Below are positions 33,591 to 44,111 of a DNA stretch of 64,000 bases, piece after piece. The stretch covers positions 369,070 through 433,069 of the forward strand of contig NZ_AXAL01000001.1 in NCBI RefSeq assembly GCF_000472785.1, read 5' to 3'. How positions within the stretch are numbered: the first letter of the stretch is position 1; each line of letters begins with the position of its first letter. The notes below the pieces were generated by a model. It did no database searches, was not told where the DNA came from, and saw only the letters and a list, made by a program, of their open reading frames with translations. A program made the translations under genes and the position numbers. The DNA is from Mesorhizobium loti CJ3sym (lineage in GTDB: Bacteria; Pseudomonadota; Alphaproteobacteria; Rhizobiales; Rhizobiaceae).

Positions 33591-35843
33591 CTACCCAAAC
33601 TTGCCCGTCCTCGGGAAACCCTTCGGCACCATGCGCCCTGCCGACGCACGGGCGCCGATCCATTCGGCCAGTTCCTCGCGCGACCTTGTGAACGTGCGGT
33701 CGGCCGAATCCTGCCAGGATAGGCCGGCCTCAAGCGTAAACGGCTTGAGATCGAGCAGACCGCCATCCTTGTACTTCTGCAGCCGCACGCCCTTGCCGCG
33801 TCCCATCTCCGGGATCTCGGAGAGCGCGAACACCAGCATCTTGCGGTTCTCGCCGACGATGGCCAGGTGATCACCGGAGACCGGGATGCAGCGTTTGGCC
33901 TCGTCGGGCGCCTTGACGTTCATCACCTGCTTGCCCTTGCGGGTGTTGGCGACCACTTCCTCTTCCGGCACGATAAAGCCGTTGGCTTCATGCGAGGCAA
34001 GCAACAGCTTGCGCTTCGGATCGTGAATAAAAGCAGTGACGATGTCCTGGTCATTATCCATGTCGACGATGATGCGGATCGGCTCGCCGTGGCCGCGCCC
34101 GCCCGGCAGCCGATCAGCACCGATGGTGTAGAACTTGCCGCCGGTGGTGAAGACCAGCACCTTGTCGGTGGTCTGGGCGTGGAAGGCGAGCTTGAGGCTA
34201 TCGCCCTCCTTGAAGGTCAGGGCCGAATAGTCGGTCAAGTGGCCTTTCATCGCCCGCAGCCAGCCCTTTTCCGAGACGACCACGGTGACCGGCTCACGCT
34301 CGATCATGGCGTGGGCGATGTCGGTCAGATCGTGCTCGGGCGCGTCGGCAAACAGCGTGCGGCGCTTGCCGATTTCGGTTTCCGGTCCGTATTTCTCGCG
34401 AACATTGGCGACCTCCCACTTGATGGTCGCCCATTGCTTGTCGTTCGAGGCAAGCAGCGCCTCGATCTGCTTCTTCTCGGCGCTCAAGCCATCGAACTCG
34501 GTGCGGATCTCGAATTCCTCAAGCTTGCGCAGAGCGCGCAGGCGCATGTTGAGGATGGCTTCGGCCTGAGTGTCGGTCAGCGACCAACGCGCCATCATCA
34601 CTTGCTTGGGCTCATCCTCCTCGCGGATAATGCGGATGACCTCATCGATGTTGAGGTAAGCGATCAAATAGCCGGCGAGTATCTCCAGGCGCCGTTCGAT
34701 TTCACCGAGCCGATGTTTCGAGCGGCGGACGAGCACCTCACGGCGGTGCTCCAGCCATTCCTTGAGCACGCCTTTCAGCGACAGGACGTTGGGCACCTTG
34801 CCGCGCGACAGCACATTCATGTTCAGCGGGAAGCGGCTTTCGAGCTCGGTCAGCTTGAACAGCGATTCCATCAGGATGCCCGGATCGACCGAGCGGCTCT
34901 TCGGCACCAGCACGACGCGAATGTCCTCGGCGCTCTCGTCGCGGATATCCTCCAGCAAAGGCAGTTTTCGGGCGATGAGCAGCTCGGCGATCTTTTCGAT
35001 CAGCCGGGCCTTCTGCACGCCGTAAGGAATTTCGGTGACGACGATGTTCCAGGTGCCCCTGCCCTGGTCTTCCTGACCCCATTTCGCCCGCACGCGAAAA
35101 CCGCCACGGCCGGTCTCGTAAGCTTCGAGGATCGAGGCGCGGCTATCGATGATGATGCCGCCAGTCGGGAAATCCGGCCCTTGGACAAAGTCCATCAGTT
35201 TCGTCACCGGCGCGTCCGGATGCTCGATCAGATGCAGCGCGGCATCGCAAAGCTCGGCAGCATTGTGCGGCGGGATCGAGGTCGCCATGCCGACAGCGAT
35301 TCCCGATGATCCATTGGCAAGCAGGTTCGGGAAAGCGCCGGGCAGCACGACCGGCTCTTCGTCTTCCTCATTGTAGGTTGCGCGAAAATCGACCGCATCC
35401 TCGGTGATGCCTTCGAGAAGCAGCGTCGACACTTCGGTCATGCGCGCTTCGGTGTAACGCATCGCGGCGGCATTATCGCCGTCGATGTTGCCGAAATTCC
35501 CCTGCCCGTCGACCAAGGGGTAACGCATCGAAAAACTCTGCGCCAGCCGCACCAGAGCGTCATAGATCGACTGGTCGCCATGCGGGTGGAACTTGCCCAT
35601 CACCTCGCCGACGATGCGAGCACATTTGGCAAAGCCCTGGTCGGGGTTGAGGCGCAGCAGGCGCATGGCATGCATGATCCGGCGATGGACCGGCTTCAGC
35701 CCGTCGCGAACATCCGGCAGCGCCCTGTGCATGATGGTCGACAGCGCATAGGCAAGATAGCGCTCTTCCAGCGCCTTCTTCAGATCGACCGGTTCGATGT
35801 GATCGCCGCCGCCATCTTGAGGCGGCAAAACCCTTTTTGCCAT
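33591..35843 (-). CDS. parC: DNA topoisomerase IV subunit A
   Basis: A 750-residue type IIA topoisomerase subunit that decatenates chromosomes together with ParE. The breakage-reunion domain has the catalytic Tyr at about 130 ([10 protein letters not shown]) and the quinolone-determining region [14 protein letters not shown] at about 84-97. Gln stands at the position of E. coli ParC Ser80, which I recall as common in alphaproteobacterial ParC. The C-terminal beta-pinwheel is of the shorter ParC kind rather than GyrA (no GyrA box QRRGGKG seen). No parE is in the window. Confidence 0.93.
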   Translation of the reverse strand: MAKRVLPPQDGGGDHIEPVDLKKALEERYLAYALSTIMHRALPDVRDGLKPVHRRIMHAMRLLRLNPDQGFAKCARIVGEVMGKFHPHGDQSIYDALVRLAQSFSMRYPLVDGQGNFGNIDGDNAAAMRYTEARMTEVSTLLLEGITEDAVDFRATYNEEDEEPVVLPGAFPNLLANGSSGIAVGMATSIPPHNAAELCDAALHLIEHPDAPVTKLMDFVQGPDFPTGGIIIDSRASILEAYETGRGGFRVRAKWGQEDQGRGTWNIVVTEIPYGVQKARLIEKIAELLIARKLPLLEDIRDESAEDIRVVLVPKSRSVDPGILMESLFKLTELESRFPLNMNVLSRGKVPNVLSLKGVLKEWLEHRREVLVRRSKHRLGEIERRLEILAGYLIAYLNIDEVIRIIREEDEPKQVMMARWSLTDTQAEAILNMRLRALRKLEEFEIRTEFDGLSAEKKQIEALLASNDKQWATIKWEVANVREKYGPETEIGKRRTLFADAPEHDLTDIAHAMIEREPVTVVVSEKGWLRAMKGHLTDYSALTFKEGDSLKLAFHAQTTDKVLVFTTGGKFYTIGADRLPGGRGHGEPIRIIVDMDNDQDIVTAFIHDPKRKLLLASHEANGFIVPEEEVVANTRKGKQVMNVKAPDEAKRCIPVSGDHLAIVGENRKMLVFALSEIPEMGRGKGVRLQKYKDGGLLDLKPFTLEAGLSWQDSADRTFTRSREELAEWIGARASAGRMVPKGFPRTGKFG

Positions 35844-36180
35844 GGGCTGGGACTAGCCGAGCGGGTGATTCGCGGCAAGAGGCGCGCACCGGACCAGTCG
35901 ACTTGCGCGCGTTTGTGCAACATGAAACCGCAAGGTCGAGCTTGCCGGCCAACATCAATCTGTTACACGCCGCATCTATTGCGAAGCGCGACAACGCTTG
36001 ACGGCCCGATCTTCATGCCAGATTCACTGCATTATCCTATGGCATTCGGATCAGGTTTGCCTTTCGCCGTGATTTTTGACCATTGTGCGGGAAATGCCTT
36101 TTTCCCGTCCAGTTCGTCACGGAATGGTGAAAGCGCGAAGAATTGAAAAACAATTTCAGGACTCTCTCAGGGAACTCGCG
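35844..36180. other. Intergenic region between parC and a periplasmic protein gene
   Basis: 337 bp with no convincing gene. TTGACG at 35999-36004 could be a -35 element for the + strand gene, but no strong -10 follows at the right spacing. A weak + strand frame extends the downstream gene to 36076, but it lacks a ribosome binding site and a signal-peptide-like start. Confidence 0.4.
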
Positions 36181-37371
36181 ATGACAATCAAACGCTCAAC
36201 TCTCCGGAAATTCGCTCTTTCGACCTTCTTGTTCACATTGCCGCTGAATGCGGCCCTTGCCCAGGACGCGGCGGTTGCCGACCGTCTCAAGGCGGCGCTG
36301 GCTGCCCAGGGCGTCGACATCTCCTGGACCGGCGTGACCGGTGACAACACCAGCATGGTGCTGCAGGGCGTTGCCATCAAGCCGGCGGCGGAAAAGGAAT
36401 CCCTCGCCATCGGCGACGTCAAACTCGAGAACGTCACCGCGGCCAATGGCGGTTTTGAGATCGGCACCGTCTCGACCTCGGCCTTCGAACACAGCAAGGA
36501 CGGCGTCACCCTCGATCTCAGCCCCTTCGTCATCCACGACATGACGGTTCCGGCCGATGGCGCCACCGGCCCACTCGGCGCGCTGATGATCTACAAGTCG
36601 GCCGAACTCTCGAACATGACGGTCAAGGTCGCCGACAAGACCGCCTTCTCGATGGACGGGCTTGCCATCAAGATCACACCGCCCGCCGACGGCAAGGCGA
36701 TGGAATTCACCGGCACCACCGAAAAGTTCAATGCCGATCTGACGCTGGTCGACGATCCCAAGTCGAAGGAAGTCATCGACGCGCTCGGCTACCAGAACAT
36801 CTCGGGCAATTTCGAGATTGCCGGCACCTGGCAGCCGACGGATGGCAAGATGGAGCTGTCGAAGTACGATATCTCGGTCGAGAACGCCGGCACGCTCGGC
36901 ATGACCTTCGACCTCGGCGGCTACACGATGGACTTCGTCAAGTCGCTGCAGGACATGCAGAAGAAGATGGCCGCGCAGCCGGAAGGCGCCGACAATTCGG
37001 CGCAAGGCATGGCCATGCTCGGCCTGCTGCAGCAGCTTTCCTTCAACAGCGCCTCGATCCGCTTCGACGACGATTCGCTGACCGGCAAGGTGCTGGACTA
37101 TGTCGGCAAGCAGCAAGGCATGTCGGCCAAGGACATCGCCAACCAGGCCAAGGCGATCGTGCCCTTCGGCATGGCGCAGCTCAACAATCCGGAACTGACG
37201 GCCGAAGTGACTGCCGCCGTCAGCAAGTATCTAGACGCGCCGAAGAGCCTCGAAGTCTCGGCCGAGCCGCCGGCATCGGTGCCATTCGCACTGATCATGG
37301 CCGGTGCCATGTCCAACCCGCTCGACCTGCCGAAGACGCTGGGCGTCCATGTCAAGGCCAACGAAGACTGA
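36181..37371 (+). CDS. Periplasmic protein of unknown function
   Basis: A 396-residue protein with a clear signal peptide (LRKFALSTFLFTLPLNAALA, cleavage about residue 28 before QDAAV). It starts at ATG 36181 behind AGGGAACTCGCG. The mature part is rich in alternating beta-strand-like segments with repeated short DG/TG turns and no cysteines. Recurrent phrases such as GVTGDNTSMVLQGVAI, GDVKLENVTAANGGFEI and NMTVKVADKTAF suggest a beta-rich repeat or AsmA/DUF945-like fold, but I cannot name a family. A strong terminator follows, so it is monocistronic. Confidence 0.72.
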   Translation: MTIKRSTLRKFALSTFLFTLPLNAALAQDAAVADRLKAALAAQGVDISWTGVTGDNTSMVLQGVAIKPAAEKESLAIGDVKLENVTAANGGFEIGTVSTSAFEHSKDGVTLDLSPFVIHDMTVPADGATGPLGALMIYKSAELSNMTVKVADKTAFSMDGLAIKITPPADGKAMEFTGTTEKFNADLTLVDDPKSKEVIDALGYQNISGNFEIAGTWQPTDGKMELSKYDISVENAGTLGMTFDLGGYTMDFVKSLQDMQKKMAAQPEGADNSAQGMAMLGLLQQLSFNSASIRFDDDSLTGKVLDYVGKQQGMSAKDIANQAKAIVPFGMAQLNNPELTAEVTAAVSKYLDAPKSLEVSAEPPASVPFALIMAGAMSNPLDLPKTLGVHVKANED

Positions 37372-37390
37372 TCGGACGGCCTCAAGGTAC

Positions 37391-37423
37391 AAAAAAGCCC
37401 GGCAGCGATGCCGGGCTTTTTTT
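37391..37423. terminator. Strong rho-independent terminator
   Basis: gcccggca-gcga-tgccgggc (37397-37416) is flanked by six A on the left and seven T on the right. It ends the periplasmic protein gene and can also serve the convergent aspS transcript. Confidence 0.9.
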
Positions 37424-37450
37424 GTTGGATTATCGAATCGAAAGAATCGG

Positions 37451-37480
37451 TTCGGACGGTTCTTTAAAGTGCCGTCCGAA
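37451..37480 (-). terminator. Inverted repeat downstream of aspS
   Basis: ttcggacgg (37451-37459) and ccgtccgaa (37472-37480) are perfect arms with a 12-nt loop, 9 bp after the aspS stop codon. There is only a weak T-run on the minus strand, so it is a possible terminator or 3'-end stabiliser ahead of the stronger hairpin. Confidence 0.45.
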
Positions 37481-37488
37481 GCTCCCGA

Positions 37489-39279
37489 TCAGGCGTCCTT
37501 TTTGGTCGGCGCGACACGCAGCGCCAGTTCGCGAAGCTGCTGCGGCGAGGCTTCAGACGGAGCGTTCATCAACAAATCATAGGCCTGCTGATTCATCGGG
37601 AACATGGTGATCTCGCGCAGGTTCTTGGCGCCGACTAGCAGCATGACGACGCGGTCGACACCGGCGGCCATGCCACCATGCGGCGGCGCGCCGTACTGGA
37701 AGGCGCGGTAGAGGCCGCCAAAGCGCTCCTCGACCGTGGCGCGATCCAGCCCGACCGTCTCGAAGGCCTTGACCATGGTTTCAGGCAGATGGTTGCGGAT
37801 GCCGCCCGAGGCGATCTCGAAGCCATTGCAGACCATGTCGTACTGGAAGGCCTTGATGCCGAGCAGGTCCTCGCCGTTCAGCGCATCGATGCCGCCCTGC
37901 GGCATCGAGAACGGGTTGTGGGCGAAGTCGATCTTCTTCTCCTCCTCGTTCCATTCGAAGAACGGGAAGTCGACGATCCAGCACAATTCGAAGCGTTCGC
38001 GGTCGACGAGATTCAATTCCTCGCCGGCACGCGTGCGCGCTGCACCGGCAAAGGAGACGAATTTCTTCGGATCGCCAGCGACAAAGAAGGCAGCGTCGCC
38101 GTCGGCAAGGCCAAGCTGCTGCCGGATCGCCTCAGTGCGCTCCTCGCCGATGTTCTTGGCGAGCGGGCCGGCGCCTTCGAGCCTGTCGCCCTCCTTGCGC
38201 CAGAAGATGTAGCCCAGCCCCGGCTGGCCCTCGCCTTGCGCCCAGGAGTTCATGCGGTCGCAGAAGGCACGGCTGCCGCCGGTCTTGGCCGGAATGCCCC
38301 ACACTTCGGCCTTCGGGTCGTTGGCCAGGATGTTGGCGAACACCTTGAAGCCGGAATCGCGAAAATGATCGGATACGGCCTGCATCTCGATCGGATTGCG
38401 CAGGTCGGGTTTGTCGGAGCCGTATTTGCGCATGGCGACATCATAGGGAATACGCTGGAATTTCTGCGTCACCGGCTTGCCATTGGCGAAGGTCTCGAAC
38501 ACCCCCCGCATCACCGGTTCCATGGTCGACAGCACGTCATCCTGTTCCACGAAGCTCATTTCGAGGTCGAGCTGGTAGAATTCGCCGGGCAAACGGTCGG
38601 CGCGCGGATCCTCGTCGCGGAAGCACGGCGCGATCTGGAAATAGCGGTCGAAGCCCGACACCATGATCAGCTGCTTGTACTGCTGCGGCGCCTGCGGCAG
38701 CGCGTAGAAGGTGCCGGGGTGAATGCGCGACGGCACCAGGAAGTCGCGCGCGCCTTCCGGCGACGACGCGGTGAGGATCGGCGTCGAGAATTCGGTGAAG
38801 CCGACCTCGCCCATGCGCCTGCGCATTTCGGCGATGATTTTTGTCCGAGCAATGATGTTCTTGTGCAGCGTCTCGCGGCGCAGGTCGAGGAAACGGTATT
38901 TCAGCCGGATGTCTTCGGGATAGTCCGGCTCGCCGAACACCGGCAACGGCAACTCCTTGGCCGCCGACAGCACTTCGATCTCGCGAGCGAATATCTCGAT
39001 CTCACCGGTCGGCAAATTAGCGTTGGTGGTCTCGGGCAACCGCGCCTTGACCTCGCCGTCGACACGGATGACCCACTCGCCACGCACGGTCTCGGCAACC
39101 TTGAAGGCCGGCGAATCCGGATCGGCGACGATCTGGGTCAGGCCATAATTGTCACGCAGGTCGATGAACAGCAGGCCGCCGTGGTCGCGAACGCGATGCA
39201 CCCAGCCCGACAAGCGAACGGAAGAGCCGACATCGCTCTTTCTCAACTGGGCACAGGTATGGCTGCGGTAACGGTGCAT
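37489..39279 (-). CDS. aspS: Aspartyl-tRNA synthetase
   Basis: A class II synthetase of about 596 residues. The N-terminal OB-fold anticodon-binding domain begins [20 protein letters not shown]. The bacterial-type insertion domain and class II motifs follow: motif 2 region [20 protein letters not shown] and motif 3 [24 protein letters not shown] at 39279 or 39285 (MTMHRYRS) are equally possible starts; more distant in-frame upstream sequence is not family-like. In alphaproteobacteria this enzyme often also charges tRNA-Asn for GatCAB transamidation, which cannot be decided here. Confidence 0.93.
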   Translation of the reverse strand: MHRYRSHTCAQLRKSDVGSSVRLSGWVHRVRDHGGLLFIDLRDNYGLTQIVADPDSPAFKVAETVRGEWVIRVDGEVKARLPETTNANLPTGEIEIFAREIEVLSAAKELPLPVFGEPDYPEDIRLKYRFLDLRRETLHKNIIARTKIIAEMRRRMGEVGFTEFSTPILTASSPEGARDFLVPSRIHPGTFYALPQAPQQYKQLIMVSGFDRYFQIAPCFRDEDPRADRLPGEFYQLDLEMSFVEQDDVLSTMEPVMRGVFETFANGKPVTQKFQRIPYDVAMRKYGSDKPDLRNPIEMQAVSDHFRDSGFKVFANILANDPKAEVWGIPAKTGGSRAFCDRMNSWAQGEGQPGLGYIFWRKEGDRLEGAGPLAKNIGEERTEAIRQQLGLADGDAAFFVAGDPKKFVSFAGAARTRAGEELNLVDRERFELCWIVDFPFFEWNEEEKKIDFAHNPFSMPQGGIDALNGEDLLGIKAFQYDMVCNGFEIASGGIRNHLPETMVKAFETVGLDRATVEERFGGLYRAFQYGAPPHGGMAAGVDRVVMLLVGAKNLREITMFPMNQQAYDLLMNAPSEASPQQLRELALRVAPTKKDA

Positions 39280-39418
39280 GGTCATTGCTAAAGTCCGGGG
39301 TGCTGGGTTGCGGGCCAAAGCATCAAAGCCCGGCCCAAAATTTGCGCGAAAAGCGCATGGGAGGCCCGATTTGTCAAGGCAAGCGGGCAATCCCGACGCC
39401 CGGCATGCCGCCGAGCCT

Positions 39419-40177
39419 TCAGGCGAGATGGATTTCGGCGCCCTGACGTTCGAAATCCGCGAGGATCGCAGGCGGTGCGGTCTTTTCGACCACCAGATGG
39501 CGGATCGTTTCGGCCCCGGCGACGCGATACGGGGCTGCGGTGGCGAGCTTGTCACTGGTGACGGCAATGACGATGCCGGCGCTGTTCCTGGCCATGGCTC
39601 GTTTGACCTCGGCCTCCGCCGAAACGAATGCCGTCACGCCCCGCGATACATCGAGACCGCAGGAGCCCAGGATAAACAGGTCCGCGCCAAGCTGCGCGAC
39701 GGCGGCAAGCGTGTCGGCGCCGACGCAAGCGCCGAGGTGGCGGTCGAACCTGCCGCCCAGCACAATCAACTCGATCAGGGCGTGGTCCGACAACACCGAG
39801 GCAATTTCGAGCGAATTGGTGGCGACGGTCAGATCGAGGTCGCGCGGAATGGCCCTGGCGATCGCGGCGTTGGTCGTGCCGCTGTCGATGAACAACGTCT
39901 GCCCGCGCGCAAGCAATGCCACGGTCGCGCGGGCCAGCCGCGTCTTCTCTTCGGCCGCATGGCTGGCACGCTGGCCGACCGGCACCGTCGCGAAAGGTGC
40001 TGATGCAACGGCGCCGCCATAGACGCGGCGGCATAGCCCGGCCTTTGCCAGTTCCCTGAGGTCTCGGCGCACCGTGTCTTCCGAAACGCCGAAATGGCTC
40101 GCCAGTTCGCCGGCCAGCACACTTCCCTCCGCCGCAAGGCGGTCGCGGATAAGCTGGTGGCGTTGATCGGTGAGCAT
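39419..40177 (-). CDS. DeoR-family transcriptional regulator
   Basis: A 252-residue repressor. The N-terminal DeoR HTH reads [20 protein letters not shown] then [20 protein letters not shown]. The C-terminal DeoRC sensor domain binds sugar phosphates ([57 protein letters not shown]). It is divergent from an MFS transporter with two 14-bp direct repeats in between, so it probably controls that transporter and itself. It adjoins the sugar-alcohol catabolic genes, and a ketose phosphate is a reasonable but unproven effector. Confidence 0.87.
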   Translation of the reverse strand: MLTDQRHQLIRDRLAAEGSVLAGELASHFGVSEDTVRRDLRELAKAGLCRRVYGGAVASAPFATVPVGQRASHAAEEKTRLARATVALLARGQTLFIDSGTTNAAIARAIPRDLDLTVATNSLEIASVLSDHALIELIVLGGRFDRHLGACVGADTLAAVAQLGADLFILGSCGLDVSRGVTAFVSAEAEVKRAMARNSAGIVIAVTSDKLATAAPYRVAGAETIRHLVVEKTAPPAILADFERQGAEIHLA

Positions 40178-40197
40178 TGCCTGATCCTATTTCTATG

Positions 40198-40230
40198 TGC
40201 ACGTTCTTGCATGTTTTGCACGTTCATGCA
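40198..40230. promoter_or_regulatory. Direct-repeat operator between the DeoR and MFS genes
   Basis: TGCACGTTCTTGCA (40198-40211) and TGCACGTTCATGCA (40217-40230) differ at one base and are spaced 19 bp apart. Each half-site is itself a TGCA...TGCA dyad. DeoR-type repressors typically bind tandem repeats upstream of their own gene, and these lie 21 bp from the DeoR start and 58 bp from the MFS start. Confidence 0.7.
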
Positions 40231-40287
40231 AGAAGCCGCTGATCGGGCTGCCTTAAAGCCCCGCCTCTCTCCCTTGAAAGCACCGCG

Positions 40288-41517
40288 ATGCGCCTTGGTC
40301 TCAACCTTGCCCCTCAACACCGCGTCTATGCAGGATTCGCGATCTATTCCTTCGCAATGGGCAACATCTTTCCGCGGCTGCCCGATATCAAGCATGCCAT
40401 GGGCATCGGGGACGGCACGCTCGGCCTCAGTTTGATCGGCACGCCGATCGGCACCTTGACGGCGCTGACGCTGGCAACGCCGCTGCTCGAGCGCGTCGGC
40501 TTCCGCCGCGCGCTGCTCGTCCTGGTCCCGCTGCTGGCGCTCGCCTATGCCATCGCAGTGCATGCGCCGGGACCGCTGGCGCTGTTCCTGATGCTGTTTC
40601 CAGTTGGCCTGATGATCGGCAGCGTCGAGATCATGCTTAATGTCGAGGCCGACCGGACCGAATTCCTGGTCAAGCGCCGTATCATGAACCGTGCGCATTC
40701 GTTCTGGAGCATGGGCTTCTTCGGCGCCGGCCTGTTTGGCGCCGCACTCGGGCATCTCGGAGTATCGCCGCAACTGCATCTGGCGCTGATCGTGCCTATC
40801 GTCGCGATCTCGATGGCACTGTTCCTCGGCGGCTACCAGCCGGCGCCGAGCCGCTTCGCCGGCGCTGGCGAGAAGGCACCCGTGCTGGCACGACCGACAC
40901 TACCTATCCTTGTCCTCGTCGCTGTGACGCTCGCCGCCATGCTGATGGAAGGCGCCAGCATCGACTGGTCGGCCATCTATATGCGCACGGTGTTCGACTC
41001 CGGCCCCTTCGTCGCCGGCTTCACCGTGGCGCTGTTCGCCTTCTCCCAGGCAACGACGCGTTTCTTCGCCGATAGTTTCGTCGACCGCCATTCGCCGAGC
41101 GGCGTGGCGCGGGTGCTGCTGGTGTTGATGGCGGCCGGCGTGCTGATTGTCTTCTTCTCGCCTGCGCCGTTCGTTTCCATGCTGGGCTTTGCCCTTCTGG
41201 GGATCGGCACCAGCGCCCTCTTCCCGCTGGCGATCTCGGCCGCCGCTCAACGGACGGACCGGCCTGCGGCGATCAATGTCGCTGCGCTGTCGCAGATTTC
41301 CTTCGTGGCCTTCCTGCTCGGCCCGCCGCTGCTCGGCTTCGTCTCAGACCATTGGGGCATCCGCTCGGCCTTTGGCATCGGCATCCCGTTCATTATCCTC
41401 AGCCTGCTGACCGCAGGATCGCTTGGCAGGCGGCCGGCCGCCGACAAACCGGTGGCGCCAACTGACGAACCGCTCGAACCAGCGCCGGACAAGATACTGG
41501 CGCGGGCCGCAGAGTGA
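40288..41517 (+). CDS. MFS transporter (sugar/fucose permease-like)
   Basis: A 409-residue twelve-helix MFS protein. The N-terminal RVYAGFAIYSFAMGNIFPRL and LGLSLIGTPIGTLTALTLA, and the motif MLNVEADRTEFLVKRRIMNR, resemble the FucP/YbjJ-like group. Divergence from a DeoR sugar-phosphate-responsive regulator and closeness to a tagatose-type pathway suggest a role with a sugar or sugar alcohol, as exporter or importer. The C-terminal tail after residue 385 is Pro/Glu-rich and cytosolic. Start ATG at 40288 is not preceded by a strong ribosome binding site. Confidence 0.82.
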   Translation: MRLGLNLAPQHRVYAGFAIYSFAMGNIFPRLPDIKHAMGIGDGTLGLSLIGTPIGTLTALTLATPLLERVGFRRALLVLVPLLALAYAIAVHAPGPLALFLMLFPVGLMIGSVEIMLNVEADRTEFLVKRRIMNRAHSFWSMGFFGAGLFGAALGHLGVSPQLHLALIVPIVAISMALFLGGYQPAPSRFAGAGEKAPVLARPTLPILVLVAVTLAAMLMEGASIDWSAIYMRTVFDSGPFVAGFTVALFAFSQATTRFFADSFVDRHSPSGVARVLLVLMAAGVLIVFFSPAPFVSMLGFALLGIGTSALFPLAISAAAQRTDRPAAINVAALSQISFVAFLLGPPLLGFVSDHWGIRSAFGIGIPFIILSLLTAGSLGRRPAADKPVAPTDEPLEPAPDKILARAAE

Positions 41518-41550
41518 AGGGCGTCTCCTCATCAAGCGACGGGGAAGGGC

Positions 41551-42834
41551 TCAGGCGGTGTTGCCACGGCAAGCCGCGTCGTAGTCGGCCAGCACCTGGC
41601 CGATCGCGTCGTGAAGAATGGCCTTTGGATTCCCGGCCGGCCCGAGCTCGGCCGGCACCATCGGCAGGAACTGCCGCATCAGCGTTTCAGGGATGCTGAC
41701 GCCGGTGAGAACCTCGCGCAGACGGCCGACGGCAACGGCTGCGGTGGGGTTGTTCCAGTAGTAGCGAATGCGGTCGCTATAGCTGTAATGCCGCTGCAGA
41801 TAGCGGCCCGTTTCATTGCCATGATAGTGGCTGTGCCAATGGTCGGGTGCCGCTAGCATCACGCGCTCCATCGTGCGGGCAAGCGACCTGTCGCCATAGT
41901 CGGCAACCATTTCGGACGCGATCAGGTCGAGCCCATAAAGCGCCTCGCGCAGGGCAAATGTCAGGCCCGGGCCCACTTTAAGGATCGGAAAGCCATTGCC
42001 GACAAGTGCGGTCAGCGCCGCGCGGCTCTGGTAGTCGGTGGAATGCGCTTCATAGACGAGCGACGGCTCCTCATCGAGCAGCCCGGTCAGTGGCTTCGAT
42101 GCCTCCGGCCTGTAGGCGGCGACGTTCTGGCTGCCGAATTCGACACCAGGCTGCACGACCACGGCGATCACGCGGCCAAATGCCTCCGCCAGACCCTCGC
42201 GGGCAAAGGTCTCGCGATGCACCTCGATGGTGCGCCGCGCCGCCGCCGCTTCGGTGGGCTTGAGCTCGCTGATTGCGTGATCGACGCCGCCCGGGGCGGG
42301 AACCTCGGTGCCGATGATGTAGACCGGCAATGCGCCACCGCGCGCGAGCGCTGCCTTTTCAGCCGCCTTGGCCAGTCGCGCCGCCCGGGTCGCGATGGTC
42401 TCGTCATCGAGGGCCGCCGGCTCGCCGGCGCAGTCCATCGACGCGTCGAGATGGATCTTGCTGAAGCCGGCCCAGACGTAAGCCGTGACCATGGCTTCGG
42501 CCTTGCTCATCGCTTGCGCGGCCGGCTCCGCCCGCCAAGGGTTCGGCCCGAGATGGTCGCCGCCGAAGATGATGCGCCGGGGATCGAGACCTTCCTTTCT
42601 GGCGATCTCCAGCACGAAGGCGACGAACAAGTCCGGGGTCATCCCGGTGTAGCCGCCGAACTGGTTGACCTGATTGCAGGTTGCCTCGATCAGCAAGATG
42701 GCTTCCTTGTCCGCGACCGCACGTCTGATCGCGGTCTGGATCACCGTCGGATGAGCCGAGCAGATCGAGGTGATGCCGTAGGGCGATCCGTTTCTGCGTG
42801 CGGAGGCGAGCGTTGCGAGCGGATTGGCCATCAT
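41551..42834 (-). CDS. GatZ/KbaZ-family protein (tagatose-6-phosphate metabolism)
   Basis: A 427-residue TIM-barrel protein of the GatZ/KbaZ family. It has [20 protein letters not shown] at the N-terminus, then [34 protein letters not shown] and [16 protein letters not shown], and [15 protein letters not shown] near the end. In E. coli such proteins assist the class II tagatose-bisphosphate aldolase. In Agrobacterium a GatZ homologue was reported to act as D-tagatose 6-phosphate 4-epimerase in altritol/galactitol use. No class II aldolase partner (GatY/KbaY) is encoded here, which favours the second role. Its ATG overlaps the kinase stop codon by four bases. Confidence 0.85.
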   Translation of the reverse strand: MMANPLATLASARRNGSPYGITSICSAHPTVIQTAIRRAVADKEAILLIEATCNQVNQFGGYTGMTPDLFVAFVLEIARKEGLDPRRIIFGGDHLGPNPWRAEPAAQAMSKAEAMVTAYVWAGFSKIHLDASMDCAGEPAALDDETIATRAARLAKAAEKAALARGGALPVYIIGTEVPAPGGVDHAISELKPTEAAAARRTIEVHRETFAREGLAEAFGRVIAVVVQPGVEFGSQNVAAYRPEASKPLTGLLDEEPSLVYEAHSTDYQSRAALTALVGNGFPILKVGPGLTFALREALYGLDLIASEMVADYGDRSLARTMERVMLAAPDHWHSHYHGNETGRYLQRHYSYSDRIRYYWNNPTAAVAVGRLREVLTGVSIPETLMRQFLPMVPAELGPAGNPKAILHDAIGQVLADYDAACRGNTA

Positions 42835-43811
42835 GTCGCTCTCTGTGTCCCGGCAATGAAATCGTCAAGCACATCGAAGCCGGCAAGGCCCTCCATAGGC
42901 CCACGCCGCGTGACGTTGCGGGCGCCGGCGGCATTGGCATAAAACAGCGCCTTGGCAGGCTCCATCCCCTTGCGCCGGCAGGTCAGGTAGGTCGCGCCGA
43001 AACAGTCGCCGGCCCCGGTGGGGTCGACTTCCTCGACCAGGAAGCCGGCACAGTCGATCCTGCTGCCGTCGGCGCCGAAACGGGTTGAACCGGCAGCGCC
43101 GCGCTTCAGCACAATCTCGCCAACGCCTCTTGCGATCAGCGCTGTCACCGCCTGGCGTTCATCATCGACGCCCGCCGTGGCCAGCAGCTCGTCGCCGGAA
43201 GGCAGCAGCAGGTCCGCATCGTTGACCAGCGCTGAAAATTGCGCGCCGTCGGCGCCGTCGATCAGTTCCTTGCGCACATTCGGATCAAAGGAGGCCGAGC
43301 CGCCCCGAGCACGCACGGCCTTCATGGCATAGGCGACGATCTCCTTCAGCCCCGATACCGACAGGGTCGACCCCATGACATGGAGATGGCCTGCCTTGTC
43401 CGCCAGCTGGCGCGCCTCGGCGGTAAGGTGGATCTGCCCTGCGGCGGATTCGGCGATATTGTAGACGAAGTCCCTGCCGCCGTCCGGCCTGTAGCGCACG
43501 AACGCGCTTCCCGTGGGGTAGCGGTCGCTGACATCAACGGCCGAGACGTCGACGCCGTCGCGCCGTAGCCTTTCCAGGTTGAGGGTTCCAAAATCGTCAC
43601 GGCCAACGCAGCCTATGAGGCCGGCGCTGCCGCCGAGCCTTGCAACCTGGTCGATGAAGATGGCTGGCGCCCCGCTTGGGTAAGGACCCATCAGCGTCAG
43701 CGGCTCGAGGAAGCCGAGACCGCGCTCCGTCGCCATGATTTCGACCAGGATTTCGCCGGCGACTATCGTCGGCCCCGTGGATTGGGAGGCGATCTCCCTT
43801 CGGCGGTTCAT
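42831..43811 (-). CDS. PfkB-family carbohydrate kinase (probable D-tagatose kinase)
   Basis: A 326-residue ribokinase-fold enzyme. It has the N-terminal substrate lobe ([36 protein letters not shown]) and the C-terminal PfkB signature [14 protein letters not shown] with the catalytic Asp. The ATG at 43811 follows AAGGAATTGCAGGA; the open upstream extension is not kinase-like. It is coupled by ATGA overlap to the GatZ-like gene and divergent from a sugar-alcohol binding protein and dehydrogenases. By analogy with Agrobacterium, the dehydrogenases would make D-tagatose, this kinase would phosphorylate it, and the GatZ-like protein would convert the product. Substrate is inferred from context. 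Confidence 0.83.
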   Translation of the reverse strand: MNRRREIASQSTGPTIVAGEILVEIMATERGLGFLEPLTLMGPYPSGAPAIFIDQVARLGGSAGLIGCVGRDDFGTLNLERLRRDGVDVSAVDVSDRYPTGSAFVRYRPDGGRDFVYNIAESAAGQIHLTAEARQLADKAGHLHVMGSTLSVSGLKEIVAYAMKAVRARGGSASFDPNVRKELIDGADGAQFSALVNDADLLLPSGDELLATAGVDDERQAVTALIARGVGEIVLKRGAAGSTRFGADGSRIDCAGFLVEEVDPTGAGDCFGATYLTCRRKGMEPAKALFYANAAGARNVTRRGPMEGLAGFDVLDDFIAGTQRAT

Positions 43812-43921
43812 TCCTGCAATTCCTTCTCCCCCAGTCACACGCCGGTCCTGGCGCGCCGACTGCACGATAGCGCCTGTCCGCAGCCGAGGTAAATCGCGGC
43901 AAGGCTGGAGTCAACAAAAAC

Positions 43922-43935
43922 TGTACGCATGTTCA
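43922..43935. promoter_or_regulatory. Sugar-alcohol locus operator, kinase side
   Basis: TGTACGCATGTTCA differs by one base from the palindrome-like TGAACGCATGTTCA at 44064-44077. It lies about 110 bp upstream of the kinase start in the 300-bp divergent promoter region. It is a likely second binding site for the regulator of the locus. Confidence 0.55.
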
Positions 43936-44031
43936 TTTACCTCTCTGCTCATGCGACTTTTCTGATCGCCTTGAATGGCGAACATCCTATGGCGAGCGAG
44001 CGCATCGCGCCAGAATCAAACCATGACGTGC

Positions 44032-44077
44032 TTGACTTGGCTTTCCTGTAGCGCAATAAAATATGAACGCATGTTCA
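44032..44077 (+). promoter_or_regulatory. Promoter and operator of the sugar-alcohol binding protein gene
   Basis: TTGACT (44032-44037), a 17-bp spacer and AATAAA (44055-44060) form a plausible promoter. TGAACGCATGTTCA (44064-44077), with perfect TGAAC/GTTCA arms, covers the expected start of transcription. The LacI-type regulator at 47596 is the natural candidate to bind it; the DeoR regulator has differently shaped sites. Confidence 0.6.
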
Positions 44078-44111
44078 CTTATACATGCGCATTCGTAAGG
44101 GAGGAGACGAA

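Noticed and set aside
33867..35309. Open frame of 480 codons antisense to parC
   Set aside because: It is a GC-rich shadow of parC: composition is low-complexity (rich in His, Arg, Asp, Leu), there is no ribosome binding site or family motif, and parC on the other strand is unmistakable.
37678..39291. Open frame of 537 codons antisense to aspS
   Set aside because: Mirror of aspartyl-tRNA synthetase codons; no domain resemblance and no start signal.
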